DNA from: an uncultured Akkermansia sp. | GTDB taxonomy: Bacteria; Verrucomicrobiota; Verrucomicrobiia; Verrucomicrobiales; Akkermansiaceae | NCBI GenBank assembly: GCA_947585525.1 | Contig: CANPXA010000118.1 | Coordinates: 1 to 5,846 of the forward strand | Reading direction: 5' to 3' | Length of the DNA stretch: 5,846 nucleotides | In this document: one piece after another, positions 5,845 through 5,846 of the stretch | Layout of the letters: every line of letters begins with the position of its first letter | How positions within the stretch are numbered: position 1 is the first letter of the stretch | Translations under genes and position numbers: made by a program | Notes under the pieces: generated by a model | Told to the model about the DNA's origin: nothing | Databases searched by the model: none | Seen by the model: only the letters and a program-made list of their open reading frames with translations

Positions 5845-5846
5845 CG

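Overview
The window looks like ordinary bacterial chromosome, roughly 55% GC by eye. It carries five genes, all on the + strand: a 5'-truncated comEC (DNA-uptake channel), a HAD-family phosphatase of unknown substrate, fabF (fatty-acid elongation), a small orphan membrane protein, and recR (recombinational repair). I lean towards a gut-type Verrucomicrobiota (an Akkermansia relative) from the overall character of the FabF, RecR and HAD proteins, the GC level and the lack of Shine-Dalgarno sites. This is recognition without a search, so treat the taxon as a moderate-confidence inference.

Layout: comEC enters from the left edge and ends at 1989. A 311-base gap follows (1990-2300), full of short direct repeats, small hairpins and a strong palindrome, and ending in a promoter that abuts the HAD gene (2301-3149). 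A second gap of 233 bases (3150-3382) repeats several modules of the first in the same order, again ending in a promoter just before fabF (3383-4639). After 93 bases comes a four-helix membrane protein (4733-5212), whose stop overlaps the recR start by four bases (5209-5844). The last two genes are very probably translated together.

The genes do not form one pathway. ComEC and RecR both touch DNA processing (uptake of single strands; RecFOR-type repair) but lie far apart here and in separate transcription units. FabF is housekeeping lipid synthesis.

I found no new defence, mobile or biosynthetic system. The most interesting material is non-coding. The two gaps share a modular repeat, one copy carrying an extra 95-base segment bounded by an 11-base direct repeat that the other copy has only once (a filled/empty-site pair). 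The HAD and fabF promoters are placed so that the mRNAs would be leaderless or nearly so. The ComEC C-terminal domain also appears to have lost the metallo-beta-lactamase metal site.
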